A program made the translations under genes and the position numbers. A stretch of 64,000 nt of DNA from Tyto alba (lineage: Eukaryota; Chordata; Aves; Strigiformes; Tytonidae), in the NCBI RefSeq assembly GCF_018691265.1, contig NW_024881261.1:23337374-23401373 (forward strand), in the 5' to 3' direction. The notes beneath the pieces were generated by a model. It saw only the letters and a list, made by a program, of their open reading frames with translations. It was not told the origin of the DNA and searched no databases. This document shows, one piece after another, positions 24,361 to 37,260 of this stretch (the first letter of the stretch is position 1; each line of letters begins with the position of its first letter).

Positions 24361-27300
24361 CGGTGCACTGCATGGGGTCACTATCAGCTCACAGAAAAGC
24401 TGACGCAGGCATACTGTCCGTGAGCTGTGTAACTGATGTGAAATGCCCCTCCACATTTTCTGTACATTAGCTCCATGTTAAGATGAAACTGCAAGTGTGT
24501 CTCATGGAAGCAAGTCTCACTGCTTGCTTCTATCCTTGTCTGTGCACATGCTTATACACACACACCAATGTTTGCATATGTGCCTATTGTATTTTTGCAC
24601 TGAGACTTTATAAATGGAGTTATCTTTCTCTTTGCTGCTCTTTTAATTCAGAAATTGGACTCACACCCTGAAACACATGATGTATTCTCAGCAAAACAAA
24701 GGGCAAATGCTAAGGCTCAGGAAAATAAATCAGGACTACAGGAAAAGAAAAATGCTTCCTGTTCTAAAGAACAAATTCATGTTTCATATTTCTTTAAACC
24801 TCATGTTGTTTTCATGTCCTTATACATAACAGAAGAAAAGAAAATTGATTGTAATCACTATGAGAAAAATTCTCATAAGATTCCCTGCCAACTCTTTATT
24901 TTGTACTTGAATACTGCAAGTGACAAATTAGCTGGCAAAGTTATATCAGGTATGATTACATCCTTAAAATGGGTGAAAATATCTCACTAAGAAACATCTC
25001 CTGCTCAGACAGCCTTTCTAGGAGTCTAAAACCAATTTATCAGTAGCTCTCAGAAGATCAATGTTTAGGCCAGAGCATGCTAAGCTACAACTACTACACA
25101 CTGCAGGGTAGTAGTATGGGATGCTGAAGCAGGGGAACACAGTGGGCAGCTTCAAGGATGATATGGTTGCTGCTGGACTATGCAGTACCCTTCCTATTGT
25201 GGTAGGGCCCCACAAACGATTTAAGAAAATTCTTGCTTGTCTCAAGCACAGCAAGAGAGTAATGGAAGAAGCAGCCCTTGACCAGGTACATGGAAGCTGT
25301 TAAAGTTCTGGGGACCACATAATTACCTGGGATGAGATTCATAACACTCCAGGCAAGAGCCACAGAAGAATCAGGCAAACTCTTGGAGCAGCTGCCCAGA
25401 AAATCTGACTTGCTAACCAGTGTGTAATTCAATAATACCAAGGAACCTTGAAAGATTAGACAACTGAATCAAATCAATGCTTAAGAGACTAAAAATGACA
25501 AACATACATTGAGGTTACACAGAAAGATTAGAGGAATATTTAGCTGGAATAGAAGGAAAGAAGAAAAGCTGATTGATTTCAGCCTGCAAGTGAAGTAATG
25601 AATGAATAATTGTGAAGCAAGATCGGGATGTGCCAATTTATCTTGCTCCATGCTATAAAAAGGCAGTAAATGTAACACATATTCTTTTATAAAAATGATT
25701 TTTAAAAGGTGGCATAAAATCAGCCCGAGGAATTTATTGCCACGGGGAAAGGAGGGAATACTGTAGCGAAGTAGCATTACTGGCTTCCAAAGAGCATTAG
25801 ACAATTATATTAACATAAATAATATCTACAGTTGGGAGAGCTACACAAAGAATTAAAAGGATAACCAGCCCAAAGGCTTCCCTCTCTCCCATTTGCAGTC
25901 CTATACTTGTGCCTTCTGTCAGGGTCAGCCCTTTGAGTCATTGTTGGAATTAAAAAAAGCTGTAAAATTCCCATTTGGCACATATATGGTCTTAGGTGTG
26001 ACGGGCGCCCAACCCACGGGGGAGCACGCCTTCAGGTTCTCCTCAGTTCTGGGTTGTGCCAATGCCAGTGAGCAAGCCTACAGTTTTGTCTGGTACAATG
26101 TCTGATATTTCTATTCCTCTAGCAAGCTGAAAAGCTCATGAGCAAAGCAGCAAGTTGCTTACTTTAGCTCAAGAGTCTTTCTCCCCTTAAAGTCTGTCCC
26201 TGCTGTGGTTCAGTCTGCTCCTATGAATGAGATGAGCACCCAAAAACTCCATCTTTGGTCTTCATACTCAGACCACCGTAAAATGCACAAACTTTGACAG
26301 AGATTAATTTCTCGTAAAGTGGATTTAAAAGCCACCCTATCTTCAACAAAGCCCTGGTGCTAAAATACCAGCTCAGATTTTTAACATCCACTGTTCCAGT
26401 AACTGAAATAGTTCAAAAATGTCACTGCAAAAATCCTGAAGTCTTCTCTGTTATTAGACAAGTAATGACATTCAGTCTTTAGCCAAAAATCTCCTGGGGG
26501 ATTATCAAAGCTTGAACCTATCCAGAACTGCCCACAATCACTTACGGAGCTGCTATTAACCATATAAAATCTCCCAGTCAGTTAAGAATGGGCAGAGCAC
26601 AAAGTGCCACCTCCCTGTTTGATACACCCCTGGGCACTGCACAACTAATATGGTGTTGTCAGATTTTACAATGTATGAGGTTTTTTTCATAAAGCCTCAT
26701 CTGATGGAAACAGAAGATTGCATGAGAATCTCAGCTTTCACCTAAAATAAATGGAAAACGAACCCCCAAAATAAAATCAAGGAGTTACTGACACTCACGG
26801 TGAAGCAAAAAACTTGAAGAACCAGGCAGGATCAGAACCAGAAGGTAAATAGAAGTCATTCTAACCTATATTCTTACATGACAAACAAAACCCGGTCATG
26901 ATTCTTTAAGTGAAATCACTTAATTTGGGGTAGGGGTAGCCCCATGCTGATTCAAGAACATTTGAAGTGGCAATACCACGAACATACAACATATGACTTC
27001 ACACCATCCTCCAGGCATTCTCTCTTGGGAAACGCATCCTATTTTAATGCAGAGGCCTACAATATCAAAGGACCAAAGAGTGGAGAGTCATAAGATAAGC
27101 TGAAATGCTGCCAAGCAGAATGATTTGCTAAATACTTAGGGACATTTCTCAGGAGCCACCGCCTCCCTTTGATCATCACACAAATGCTCTGGGTGCTGGG
27201 GACAGGATGATGCTGTGCTCAGTTAAGAATCACTCAGCTGATCTCAGTTGCTTCCACCTGTGCAGAAATCCAGAGCAGCAAATGCCTCAGACTGCCTCTA

Positions 27301-28270
27301 CATCCTGTCAGGTGTCAGGCATAGCTAGAAATAGCCAAACCTGAATAAAATCAGACATTTCCTTCAGTCTATTAGCATTGAAGCCTAATGTGTCCAGCCA
27401 TTCCAAAAGCTCAAGAAAAGGGAGAGTTGAATCTCAAAGAGAATGCTGCTTTCCCATCTGTCGTCCATGAACATACTTCATGGGAAGTTCTGTCCTCCCC
27501 TGATGCAGGAGGATGCTCCTCAGTCAGCCAGGACTTGAGAAACATGAGAACGAGGTGTCGAGCTCAGCAAAAACAAGGTGTAAGCGTCAAAGCAATAGCT
27601 CTCCTTGAGTCCAGCTCCTTTCACAGTTTACTCTGTAGCAGGCATGAAACTGAATTTGATCCTGCCTCCCAGGAGGATTTCCCTCCCTGTTAAGTCAGGG
27701 GACACTTAGCAGTTGCAAGTCAAATGTGAACTGAATACAGAAGGCTCAGCCATGCCAACTCTTGTGCTTTGATTGTGATTCCCATGATAGCTGGTTTTTT
27801 TCTGTGAAGCCTGAGCTGCTGTAGCTCACGCAGTAACCAGGAATCTTAGGTTTCAACTGAAAAAATAGTAACATTCTGAGAATGCCTGCTTTGCACAATG
27901 CAGGACTATAGAGAGATAGGTGAGCAAGCCCTAAACTAGCTGCTACATAGCCATGTCAGCACAGAGCTCCTGGACACAAGGCAGGCTGCTCCAGGTCCCC
28001 AGTTGAGATCAATTAACTGTTCGTGCGGGTATTTCTACTGTAAATATACACGAGGCTTAAGGTGTTTACTTCTCACATTCGTGAAGGCTGACTTCCCTTT
28101 GGAGGCCCTATTTATTGCTTCTGAAGGCCCAGGCTGTCAGCCTCATCCTCCAGAGCCAATAACTACCTGCACTTTCTGTGAAAGTGAGCACTGTACTTCC
28201 ACTGCAGAAAAGCTGTCATGGCTCCACCACCTTGTAGATTAGGTGTAACCATCCTTAAAGGGCTATTTCC

Positions 28271-28340
28271 TTTTTTTTTTTTTTTTTTTTCCTGCTTTTG
28301 TTTTCTTTTGTTGTTGTGTTTTGTCTTTTTTTTTTTTTTT
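28271..28340 (+). repeat. T-rich low-complexity tract (T20 and T15)
   Basis: T20 (28271-28290), a T/G-rich linker (cctgcttttgttttc... with ttgttgtg) and T15 (28326-28340), followed by aattaaaaag. On the minus strand this is a poly-A-like tract of about 70 bases. No retrotransposed gene body is visible next to it, so it is listed as low complexity rather than a retrogene tail. Confidence 0.95.
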
Positions 28341-31300
28341 AATTAAAAAGTCACCCTTTGTGACTACAGAAAATAAGTTTGAAAAACATCAAAGGTTCAG
28401 AAGAAAACAAAAATCAAAATGGCATAGAAAGATCCTGGTACTATTTTAAAATCCAAGTGCCTCATAACAGATTAATAACAACCACCTTGTTATTGCACTG
28501 AAAGTCCTTCTATTCATTGGGATTTTATCAAAATGCAGGGGCACATATATTTCATTGCTCATAGCTCATCCCATGGAATGTGAGGTATATAATGGTAATC
28601 CAGTTAAGAAGGGAACACAGCTGCTCAGGTAGTACAGAACAGCTCCCAGATTTTCTCTATCTACAGGAAGAGCACTAACAACAACATCAGTGCTTCTTCA
28701 TCCTGCAGTGTTATGTTGTATGTTTTTAGAGGTGTCACTCGGGATAGTGAAAGGGTAGTACAATAGCACGACCTATGTTTCTTTGTACCTACTCCAAGAG
28801 GTCACTTGCCAGACTAGATGCTACCCATGAACCTAAGTAACCCGCCTGTTCTTGTACTTCCCACAAGATATTATTAAAGTATTCATATCTCTGAACCAGC
28901 CAAGCTTTGATTACTCTCCTCTTTTTTACAGCTACGCATAAAATGCAAGCCATTAAGTCAAGTTGTTTTTCAAATTCTGTAAGCATACTGAACTTTCAGA
29001 GCTAATCCTATAAACTAGATTCTCTGGGCTTTCAGAGCTTCCCTAATATGGTCTTTAAATATCTGAGAGATGAGGACACCTCACAAATACTCAAAGGAAC
29101 TATAAACTCTTCAGACTTATCATTAAAAAAGAAGTCAGAGACAAAAGATATGGCAGATTACAAATTGGTGCCAAGAGACAACTAAGCCATATGCTTGACA
29201 AGAGCAGCAAAGACATCTAGGATAGCACAGACAGAACAGTCAAATATGGTTGCAGAATTTCAAAAGAGAAAAAGGATACTATTGTAAGACTAAGACAAAA
29301 ATATCCAGTACTCTTGTGGTTTGTAAAATGGTTCCGAAGTGACATTGCTCCCTTTTCCCATCTTTAAAACCAAGAAAAAGTATTAAAATCTGAGAAGCAC
29401 AGACAACTCATCTGGCATTAGACATCCAGATCAAACTCATCCTGTTTTTTACTCAGTGCTGCATAAAATTCTAGGTACTCTTACTGATGTTTTTGCAAAT
29501 GTTTATGTTTAATCCAAGTCAAAACTTTCATCCTGAGACAGTGATGCCATTTATGAGACCACATCTTGGTTAGATGAATTCTCTAGTAACCCTGTGACAG
29601 ATCTTCTACAGACCCTCTCCCCTTCAGACCTAAGGATTGAAATTTTTCCCTAGATCCCTTTGACTTCATGGAACTTCACAGGCTAGGCCAAATCAGTGCT
29701 GTGGAGAAACAAGCATACTAATAGAAAGGGGATAAACTCTCTTCTCATTCCTTTCACCCATCCATCATCTATCACACCTGTACATTTTTAGCATAGGTGG
29801 GGAATTTAACAGACCCTCCCCATGTAAGCAGCTTACTTGTCCTAATTAAGGGGCTGCTAAGCAGAGTCAGGACATACATTCAGAAATGGGGAATGCTTTG
29901 GCTTAAGCAGACAGTTTCCTCCAGATGGTAAGGCCTAGAAAGACCTTTTGAACATGACTTTATAGTAAAAGTGACCCATGTTTCAGAAGACCAGTAATTC
30001 ATCTTCTTTTTATTTGGCTATAATATGATAAGAAATATTTTTTCCCATCCATTAATTCAGATAATAAAGGGCTTCACTTTATTATAACACTGCTGGACTA
30101 GCTATAATGATGGGACAAAATATTTTCAACAAGTTGTTCAAACCTTGTTAGTTTTGTCCTAAAAAGAGCAAGGTACTTGCTTGTCTTGGGGTTTATTAAC
30201 TAAACAGATGTTCAAACACTAACAAAGACATGCAATGTCTATTAGCTGAGCTGTCAGGATCTTGGGAACTTCCACTGCATTGTAGCCCTCAGCAAACATA
30301 AGCCAGCTAAGAGAAGCTGAATAAACTTTCACAGTAATTATTAAAAGTTTTCTTCTCATTTCCCATATTTTATTGAACCAGACACTTCTTGTGTTTTTTA
30401 AAGTAGAGCTCTAAGGAGTCAAACAGTTAGAGGTATACACTACGACCATCAAGGCACAATCCTGCCACGGAGGTAACTACATGAGCAGTCTCTGTCTGTT
30501 GAGCTCTAGCTTCACCCCAAAGTCATCTCCATCCTGGAAAAATTTTTTAGCCAGGCCCACAGCTTTCCACAGCCCCCTGAGACAGCAACTATCACATCTT
30601 AGTCTTATTGATGATGTAGTGATGATAAACCTTTTATGTTCATGAGATCAATCTGGCATACGCCAAGGCAAAACATCCATTGATTTCAAGGCACTTTTAT
30701 GTAAGTGAATTCTTGAGCCCCATGTCAAAAGCAAATAAGCAGCAGTTCTTTGTTTAACAGGAATAAGACCAGGACCCTTGAAAAAGGAGGGAGCTGATGA
30801 AAGGAAAGCAGATCTGCTGAGCTACTGATACGAAGTACGATTCATAACTAACTTTATCAAGGTTGTGTCAGTGCAGTTATATCCATGCACTGGGATCATG
30901 ATGTTTCTTTTTACAGAACGAGGGAGCTGGAATGATCTCTGTCCAGAAGGTGAAGTTTTTTCTGTAACTTACATTGATCATACGCACACATTTCTGACAC
31001 AATGTACCAATGAAATGTTCTTCACACGGACCTCACCTGACTTCTTGTACAAACTAATCCTCTCTTGCTTTGCTATCAGAAAATTGTCATGTACTAACAA
31101 GGACAGTGGAATGCTGCATGTGCTCTGTGAATAGGTGGGTGACTAAACATATTTTAGATAACTCATGCTCAGATATGTAATCTCAGTTGTACAAAATGAG
31201 ATCTTCCATAGAAGATTGACTGATTTGCTGAGGCCACTAGTACATGTATTTCCTGGAAGTACACAGAATTATACAATGCAAAAAAATTCTATTCCAGTAA

Positions 31301-33194
31301 CTTTTGTGAACCAAATTTGTATGTATACTGGACCATTTTATCTTCACAATTTGCATAATTCATAGGAAAGTATTCAGGAAGCCTAAACCCAGATAAGTAA
31401 AAGGACAAATTCTAAATTACTGCTTTCAGAAGTCAAAAGTCCATATATAGAAGATGATGCAACAGATTTGATACTGGTAACTAAATAGTATCTGTAGTTA
31501 ATTAGCTTGCAGTGTTTGAGAAGTTTCCTATGACAGCGTTAAGGAAGGAAACAAGACTGAAATAGTTGATGTTTTATCTTCATGCATAACTAAATTGTAT
31601 CACAAATCAGAGACCTCCATATCAGCAGAAAAGCAGCACTGGCCCTAAAAGCATCAGGAAGTTCCAACAGTACTCTGTGTTCCACAAAACACTGCAGGAG
31701 TTCTTCTGAAACAGGAGATTAAACTCATTTTCATTTTCTGTCAAATCTCATTGTTCCACTGTGTTACATAGAGAACTGTCCTAGGGGTTCAATCCAGAGG
31801 TAGGTCTATCAACACCATAGGCTGGCTTCAAGCAGATGGGAGACAAGGCATCTCCTTGGGTGTTCACAGCTTTTCCACTCTCCATTTGCCATTCAAAACT
31901 GTGCGCTTTCCTAACCCCAGGGTTCCTCCTTAGCCCAGACTGAGTAGGATGTATTTCACATCTTTGCTGAAGTAAATGACACAAATGCTTTGCATATCTG
32001 GCAAGCAATATCCTTTCCCAACCTCTTCTATAACTAGATGCCAAGTCATGCTGTTTTACTGACTGAACTGCTGAAAATCAGATCAGAACTTTCATAAAGC
32101 CCACATTGCTCTAAGATCTTAGTTTGAGGAGTTGGAGATTGTGTCTTTTATTCTGAGAGGATGACTTAAAAGTTGAACTGCCTCACCATGAGGCCCTTTT
32201 GGGGTTATCAGTCCCCTTAAAGCAGTATTTTGTCACACAGCCCACTCCGAGTGTAAGCCATCCCTAATTCTTGGCTCTTGCACACAGGAAAAAAAGGATA
32301 TCTTCTGTGGGCCAGAGGTAGCCATGTATTGCAGCAAGCTGGCTTCTACCAGCACTCTTCAGGAAGCAGAAGGCAAAAGTCAGTACAATGCTGCTGTTTA
32401 CTGATCACAGTACATTATAACACATCTTGAAACACCCATGGTAATTGCCCACAGTTGCAGAAAGGCAGTATTTGATTCTGAATTGTTTGTGACAGGTGAC
32501 AATGCTGTTGGCAATTAGTCTGAATTGCCATGCAAATTGCCAGCAGCAGCCTATTACCAGATATAGACCTGTGAGGAGAATCACTGTGAAAACAGACTGA
32601 GTGCTCTGTTACCTTCAGGGCTGGCTGCCAGTTCCAAATGTCAGGGTTGTGCTACTGCAGGTCTCAGAATCCTGTCCACCATATGAGCCACTTGACATCT
32701 TAATAGGCTTACCAAAACAAGGAGGGTTAGCTATTCAAACCCCTGTCTCTCTTTTGCATCAACAAGTCACTTTTATTTTAAACACAGCTAACAGCACTTA
32801 CTGACTATGCAGAAGGGTGATCAACACTCAGGAAAGCAGCCTTGCTTCTGTCAATGCCAGCACGATAAGTAAGGTGGAGAGGAAACAGAATGAAAATATT
32901 TAAGCCTTATTTAGTCTCAGCAAAACCTTGGGTAGTTCAGCCTGATCTACTGCCAACCTGCTACATCTGGACTTGGTTTCTGATGAAAGCATCTACAGAA
33001 ACAAATAAAGTGATATAATCCAGTCCTAAATAATGAGCAAGACTTAGAAATAGCCTGTCATGACAAATGGAAACTATGCTGTTACAATTAACAAGAACTT
33101 GCCTGGTGATGCAGTAAGGGAACTGCTATCAGCACTGAAGTCCTGGCACTCGTAGAGAATTGCAAGGGGAACAGTAATGCTGCATTTCAGTCAG

Positions 33195-33390
33195 AACAAA
33201 ATTATACATTTCTACAACATATGTCATCTCAACAACTTCATAGCAACTCTAAGCCAAGAAGTCCCCTCTATGACTATGCAAGAGTTATCCCTGCTCTGTT
33301 GATGGGGAAATTGAAGCATAGGCAGAATGTCTTGTCTAAAGCGCCAAAGGAAGCCACAAGCAGCCTGATGAACTGAGTCTACAATGCAGT
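33195..33390 (+). repeat. Possible MIR/CORE-SINE-like fragment
   Basis: 'ctgttgatggggaaattgaagcataggcagaatgtcttgtctaaagc' (33297-33343) follows the MIR pattern 'ttttacagatggggaaactgaggcacagagaggttaagtgacttgcccaaggtc'. The upstream part ('atgtcatctcaacaacttcatagcaac') resembles its 5' side. Strongly diverged; no ends assigned. Confidence 0.4.
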
Positions 33391-35511
33391 TGATTCTCAG
33401 TAGACTCCTGAAATGACAAGAAACATCCTTAATAATACAAACAGCCCTTTCCAGGATCTGCTTCTCTAAATAACAAAAGTGATTTGGGGCTTCATGTCTA
33501 AAATCAAGATATTAAGAGTTAATTAATATGCTTATACAGTGAAGTGTTGACACCCTTCAACAGAAACACTCCACAAACATGCCTAGAGAAGCACATACAC
33601 AACATGAGGAAATTGGATGACGCAGAAGAGAATCACTCGCTACATAATAACTGCTCCAGGACAACAGGATTTTGCAAGCAGTCCAGGAGAGAACAGAAGT
33701 CACCTCCATATCATAACTTTGTTGGGCTGTGATACAAGTTAGCTGCCCAGTGCCTCATAAAGAAGAACGCGCCACAGATGCATGGAAGCACCTCTCAGCC
33801 AAACTGTCCATCCCAAGAAACAGCTCAAGTCATACAGTGAAGCAGCTCAGCTGACAGCAGAGTGGAATCTGACATTGCTACCACCCATGGTACACCAGGC
33901 TCCTGACACATGGAATTCAGTATGTCGGGCAATCAAACCAGGTTGTTTTCCCTCACCAGTGCAAAAAGAGAAGACAAGAACACAGCATCTTACTACAACT
34001 CCTTCCTCCCACCCCCACAAAATGAACACAAACAGAACTCCAGCCCACCTGCTGGAACAATAAACTGGATCTCCCCATATACCATTTGTTAAGGAACTCC
34101 CAGTACATCTTGGATGCCAGCAGGTCCAGGTTTCAAAAAAAATACAAAACTAGGATTTATCCTTGCAACTATTTAACTCTGTGCACATGATCACTTTCAC
34201 TAAACAGAATTGGGTATTATCATAACTTTAAGGATGTAAACAGCTGCAATTGCAGACGGCTTCTGAGGCAGCACACCACTTATGCAAGTGCCACTGGACT
34301 TTAGTAAACAGAATTAACTTTGCCCCTAACTTCCTCTGGATACTTACATTCTTTGAAAATTCATAACAATGTTTTCACAACAATTATGTGATATTCTCAG
34401 AGCAGAACTGTCCATTCTTAATTAACAACTTTACACGTGCAAAAAAGTGAAATCCCATTCAGCTCTGATTACAATCACCAAAGATACCTGAAGCATTTAT
34501 AGCACAAAACTCTAATTTTTTTAATTTTTCAGAAATTTCAGATCTTGCAGAGAGATGCAGTTTTAATTATCTCTGTGACCCTCTACCTTCTATTTCCCAG
34601 CAAGACCAGCTAGGCAGTGCTTCTGGCAGCAAGAATCTTCCAAAAAAAAAAAAAACAAAACCCAACCGATTGCCAAAGTGCAGCTTGCAAACCAGCATAC
34701 ACATACAGGAACTTTGTAAAACATAATCCTCACTCAAGATAACAACTAGTGATGCCATTGATTCTAAATATGGACATTTCCTCACATACAAACATAAGGG
34801 ATAAATAGTATATGACAGGATCCACTTCACCTAACTAGAGTTAACCAAATGTCAGGCATCTAAGACAGTTACCTCTGCAGTCAAATGGTGAGTGACAAGG
34901 GCTTTGAAAGGACAAGCCATCCTGTCCTAAAACAGGAACACATAAGCTGGACCAAATCTCTACATGGCAGTGCTTTTTCTCTACTCACTACGGAAAGAAC
35001 CTGGAAACCTAGTTTTTGCACAAAAGACTGAGATTTACCTCCCCCTGGCAAATACAGCAATAACCCCCCTGTCACAGCCTCAGGTGGTAATACCTGAGAT
35101 CATGGCAACTAGCTAGATGTAGATCATAGCACATAGCCAGTAGCCCCCATTTGGAGGGCTGCTCTCATTCCCTGCTACATGGAGATGCTTAATCCTTAAC
35201 AGAAGGAAAGGGAACAACTGGCATTGAACAGCTATGCAGATTTCTTTCCCCACCAGAAGAGTATTATGTTTTAGTTAGGTAGTGTCAGCTTGTAATAGAC
35301 TTAAAGTTGTAGGTTTTAAAGTTGTGGTTTGTGTTTTGGCAGAGGTTGTTTGGACCCAACTACATTTGGTGCAAATACCACAGCGGAAGGTGTCAATTCC
35401 AGACTGGAAAGGTGGTTTGTACTTAAAATGTAAACCAGGCTATATTGGAATATTCAGGATCCCATGGCATTAAGATAACTAATCAAATGCCAGATGGCAG
35501 TTTCTTGTTAA

Positions 35512-35516
35512 AATTG
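35512..35516 (+). repeat. Target-site duplication (left copy, AATTG)
   Basis: AATTG lies directly before the TG that opens the LTR. The same five bases follow its terminal CA at 36588-36592. A 5-bp duplication is what ERVL-class integrases usually leave; ERVK-class elements usually leave 6 bp. Confidence 0.85.
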
Positions 35517-35704
35517 TGTCGTGGTTTGAGCCTGGTCAGCAGCCAACCACCACGCAGCCACTCACTCTCCCTTCTCTTCCAGCAGTAAAAAGGGACAGAG
35601 AGCCAGGCTTGGGGTTCGAGATCAGACCGGGAAGGGCAGATCACCCATTATGGTCATGAGCAAAAGGCAGACTTGTTAGGGGAAGAAAAAAAAAACACCA
35701 TACA

Positions 35705-35710
35705 TTTATT
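35705..35710 (-). promoter_or_regulatory. LTR polyadenylation signal (AATAAA)
   Basis: TTTATT on the plus strand is AATAAA on the strand of the LTR. It lies about 190 bp before the LTR's 3' end (35517) and is followed by a T-rich stretch, as expected at the R/U5 boundary. Confidence 0.6.
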
Positions 35711-35938
35711 ACAGACACTAACAACACATAACAGAGTAGGACAGTGAGAAGCATTGCCACATCTTGAGAACACCTTCCCCCCACCCCTCCCTTCTTCCCC
35801 GGCTCAGCTCTGCTCCCGATATCTCTACCTCCTCCCCCAGTGGTGCAGGGGCAGGGAATGGGAGGTGCAGTCTGTGCTGCCGCTTACTCCATCTTCAGTG
35901 GGGGGAGCTTCTGGAACTTGTTCCCCCTGCTCCATCGT

Positions 35939-36110
35939 GGTCCCCCTCTCACAGGAGACAGTCCTCCACAAACTTTCTCCAATGTGAGTCCCTACCATGG
36001 GCTGCAGCGTTTCCTTATGCTGCTCCAGCGTCGGACACCAACTTTTCCCAACTGGAGTCCCTCCCACGGGCTGCAGCCCTTCCTGAGCTACTCCAATGTG
36101 GGACAGCCCT
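35939..36110 (-). repeat. Diverged tandem units inside the LTR
   Basis: On the plus strand two clear units begin with gagtccct...gggctgcag (at 35986 and 36055). Each ends with a ctccaatgt/ctccagcgt-type motif. A less similar unit precedes them from about 35939. Such multiplied units are common in the U3 part of avian ERV LTRs and vary in number between copies. Confidence 0.7.
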
Positions 36111-36587
36111 GCATGATGGAATCCTCCCAGCACTGAACTACAACAGCAGGGTCTACCTTTTTCCCCACAAGACCCCGGCCTTCTTCGTGCACAGCACCTT
36201 GATCATCCATACAAAAAACACAGGCCATAAATCAGTGTCTGCTCCACCACAGATCTTCACGGGTGGCGGGGGGGCCGCCCTGCCATCTCCCCACAGGATA
36301 CAGTGGGGTCTCTGCTCCGGCACACCTCCCCCCCCCTTTCTTCCTCTGTTCCTCCACAGACCTTGGTGTTCAGGCAGATGCAGTGACTCCTCCTCACAAG
36401 TCTGACTGCTCGTCACCACGTCCCTTCTTAAATACGTTATCGCAGAGGTGCAGTTGGTTGGCTCAGTTTTGGTGCAGAGGTGGAGTTGACCTGGAGCTGG
36501 GGAAGCTTCAAGAAGCTTCTCACAGGGGGCCACCCCTGTAGCCCTCTCCCCTGCTACCAAAAAACTCCACCACTCAAACCCAGAACA

Positions 36588-36592
36588 AATTG
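36588..36592 (+). repeat. Target-site duplication (right copy, AATTG)
   Basis: Exact match to 35512-35516, directly after the terminal CA of the LTR. An intact duplication shows that the solo LTR formed by LTR-LTR recombination within one provirus. Confidence 0.85.
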
Positions 36593-37215
36593 GTAGGTGT
36601 GGAACACTACAACAAAATTTTGTAACTTGGTCACCCTTCTACCTTCTCAAAGGTTCCACGGAGGCTGTGTGGCTGACTGTTCAAATGAGACTAAAATCCT
36701 GGCACTCCTCTCTGCTCTGACACAGATTAGGCCAGGGCCCTTTTCTTAAAAGCTGAGTTTGTGCCTAGATTCCTCAGAGGAAGTCTGCATCCTTCCTGCA
36801 GCCATAGTCCTAAGGGTGGTTATTAATCCCTGGTGGTCTCTGGATACAACCTCTTTGGAGTACTGGGGGATCTGGACAACTGTATCAATTATAAAAATCT
36901 CGTGGCTGATAAAACGTAATGCATTTAAACATAAGATGATTAACATATGCTGCACTGGACATCAGAGATGGTTAAGATTCCTCTCAGCTAGCTACATCAT
37001 TATCAGAAAAGTGCTGATGGATTCATTTCCAACCTGTTTTACTGTTCCTACATTAATAAACCCCAGTTAGCTTTTTTTAGTTGTAAATCAGGTTGCATTC
37101 CAGAAACAGTCAATATTATTAGTGGTCGTTAATAATCTGATCTGGCAGATCCTGTTTATTCCAGTGTTGACAGAAACAAAAAATATATCACTAAGAAGGA
37201 AATATAGATTAAGCC

Positions 37216-37260
37216 CATGAAAGATTTATGTATATAGATTCATGAAAGATTCATGTAAAT
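37216..37260 (+). repeat. Imperfect tandem duplication, period 25 bp
   Basis: catgaaagatttatgtatat and five more bases (37216-37240) are followed at once by catgaaagattcatgtaaat (37241-37260). The second copy is shortened and carries a few changes. Confidence 0.8.

Larger units (their letters stand above)
24361..35511. other. Unique non-coding stretch, no gene recognised
   Basis: No gene recognised. Supported contents are a large T-rich tract (28271-28340), an octamer-bearing palindromic segment (32510-32537), a weak MIR-like fragment (33195-33390) and possible pieces of a palindromic ancient repeat near 30655-30715. Open frames are at most 111 codons and not protein-like. Confidence 0.55.
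35517..36587 (-). mobile_element. Solo LTR of an avian ERVL-type endogenous retrovirus
   Basis: A complete 1071-bp LTR with no gag, pol or env sequence on either side. It is the product of recombination between the two LTRs of an old provirus. Ends are TG...CA and nearly inverted: tgtcgtggtttgagcc at the left, and ctcaaacccagaaca at the right. It is flanked by AATTG on both sides. On the minus strand a TATA-like TATTTAA (complement around 36428-36434) lies in U3. The middle has diverged tandem units of about 60-70 bp around CTGCAG (35939-36110), and an AATAAA lies at 35705-35710 near the U5 side. This layout matches avian ERVL LTRs as I recall them. The reading frames inside, including a 213-codon one on the plus strand, are accidental. 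Class assignment is inference from duplication length and pattern memory. Confidence 0.85.

Noticed and set aside
24550..24566. (CA)n and (GT)n runs here and near 2989, 38829 and 44825
   Set aside because: Only four to six units each; too short to list as microsatellites.
35617..35630. ggttcgagatc string resembling a tRNA T-arm / B box
   Set aside because: Lies inside the LTR and has no matching A box, anticodon stem or acceptor stem.
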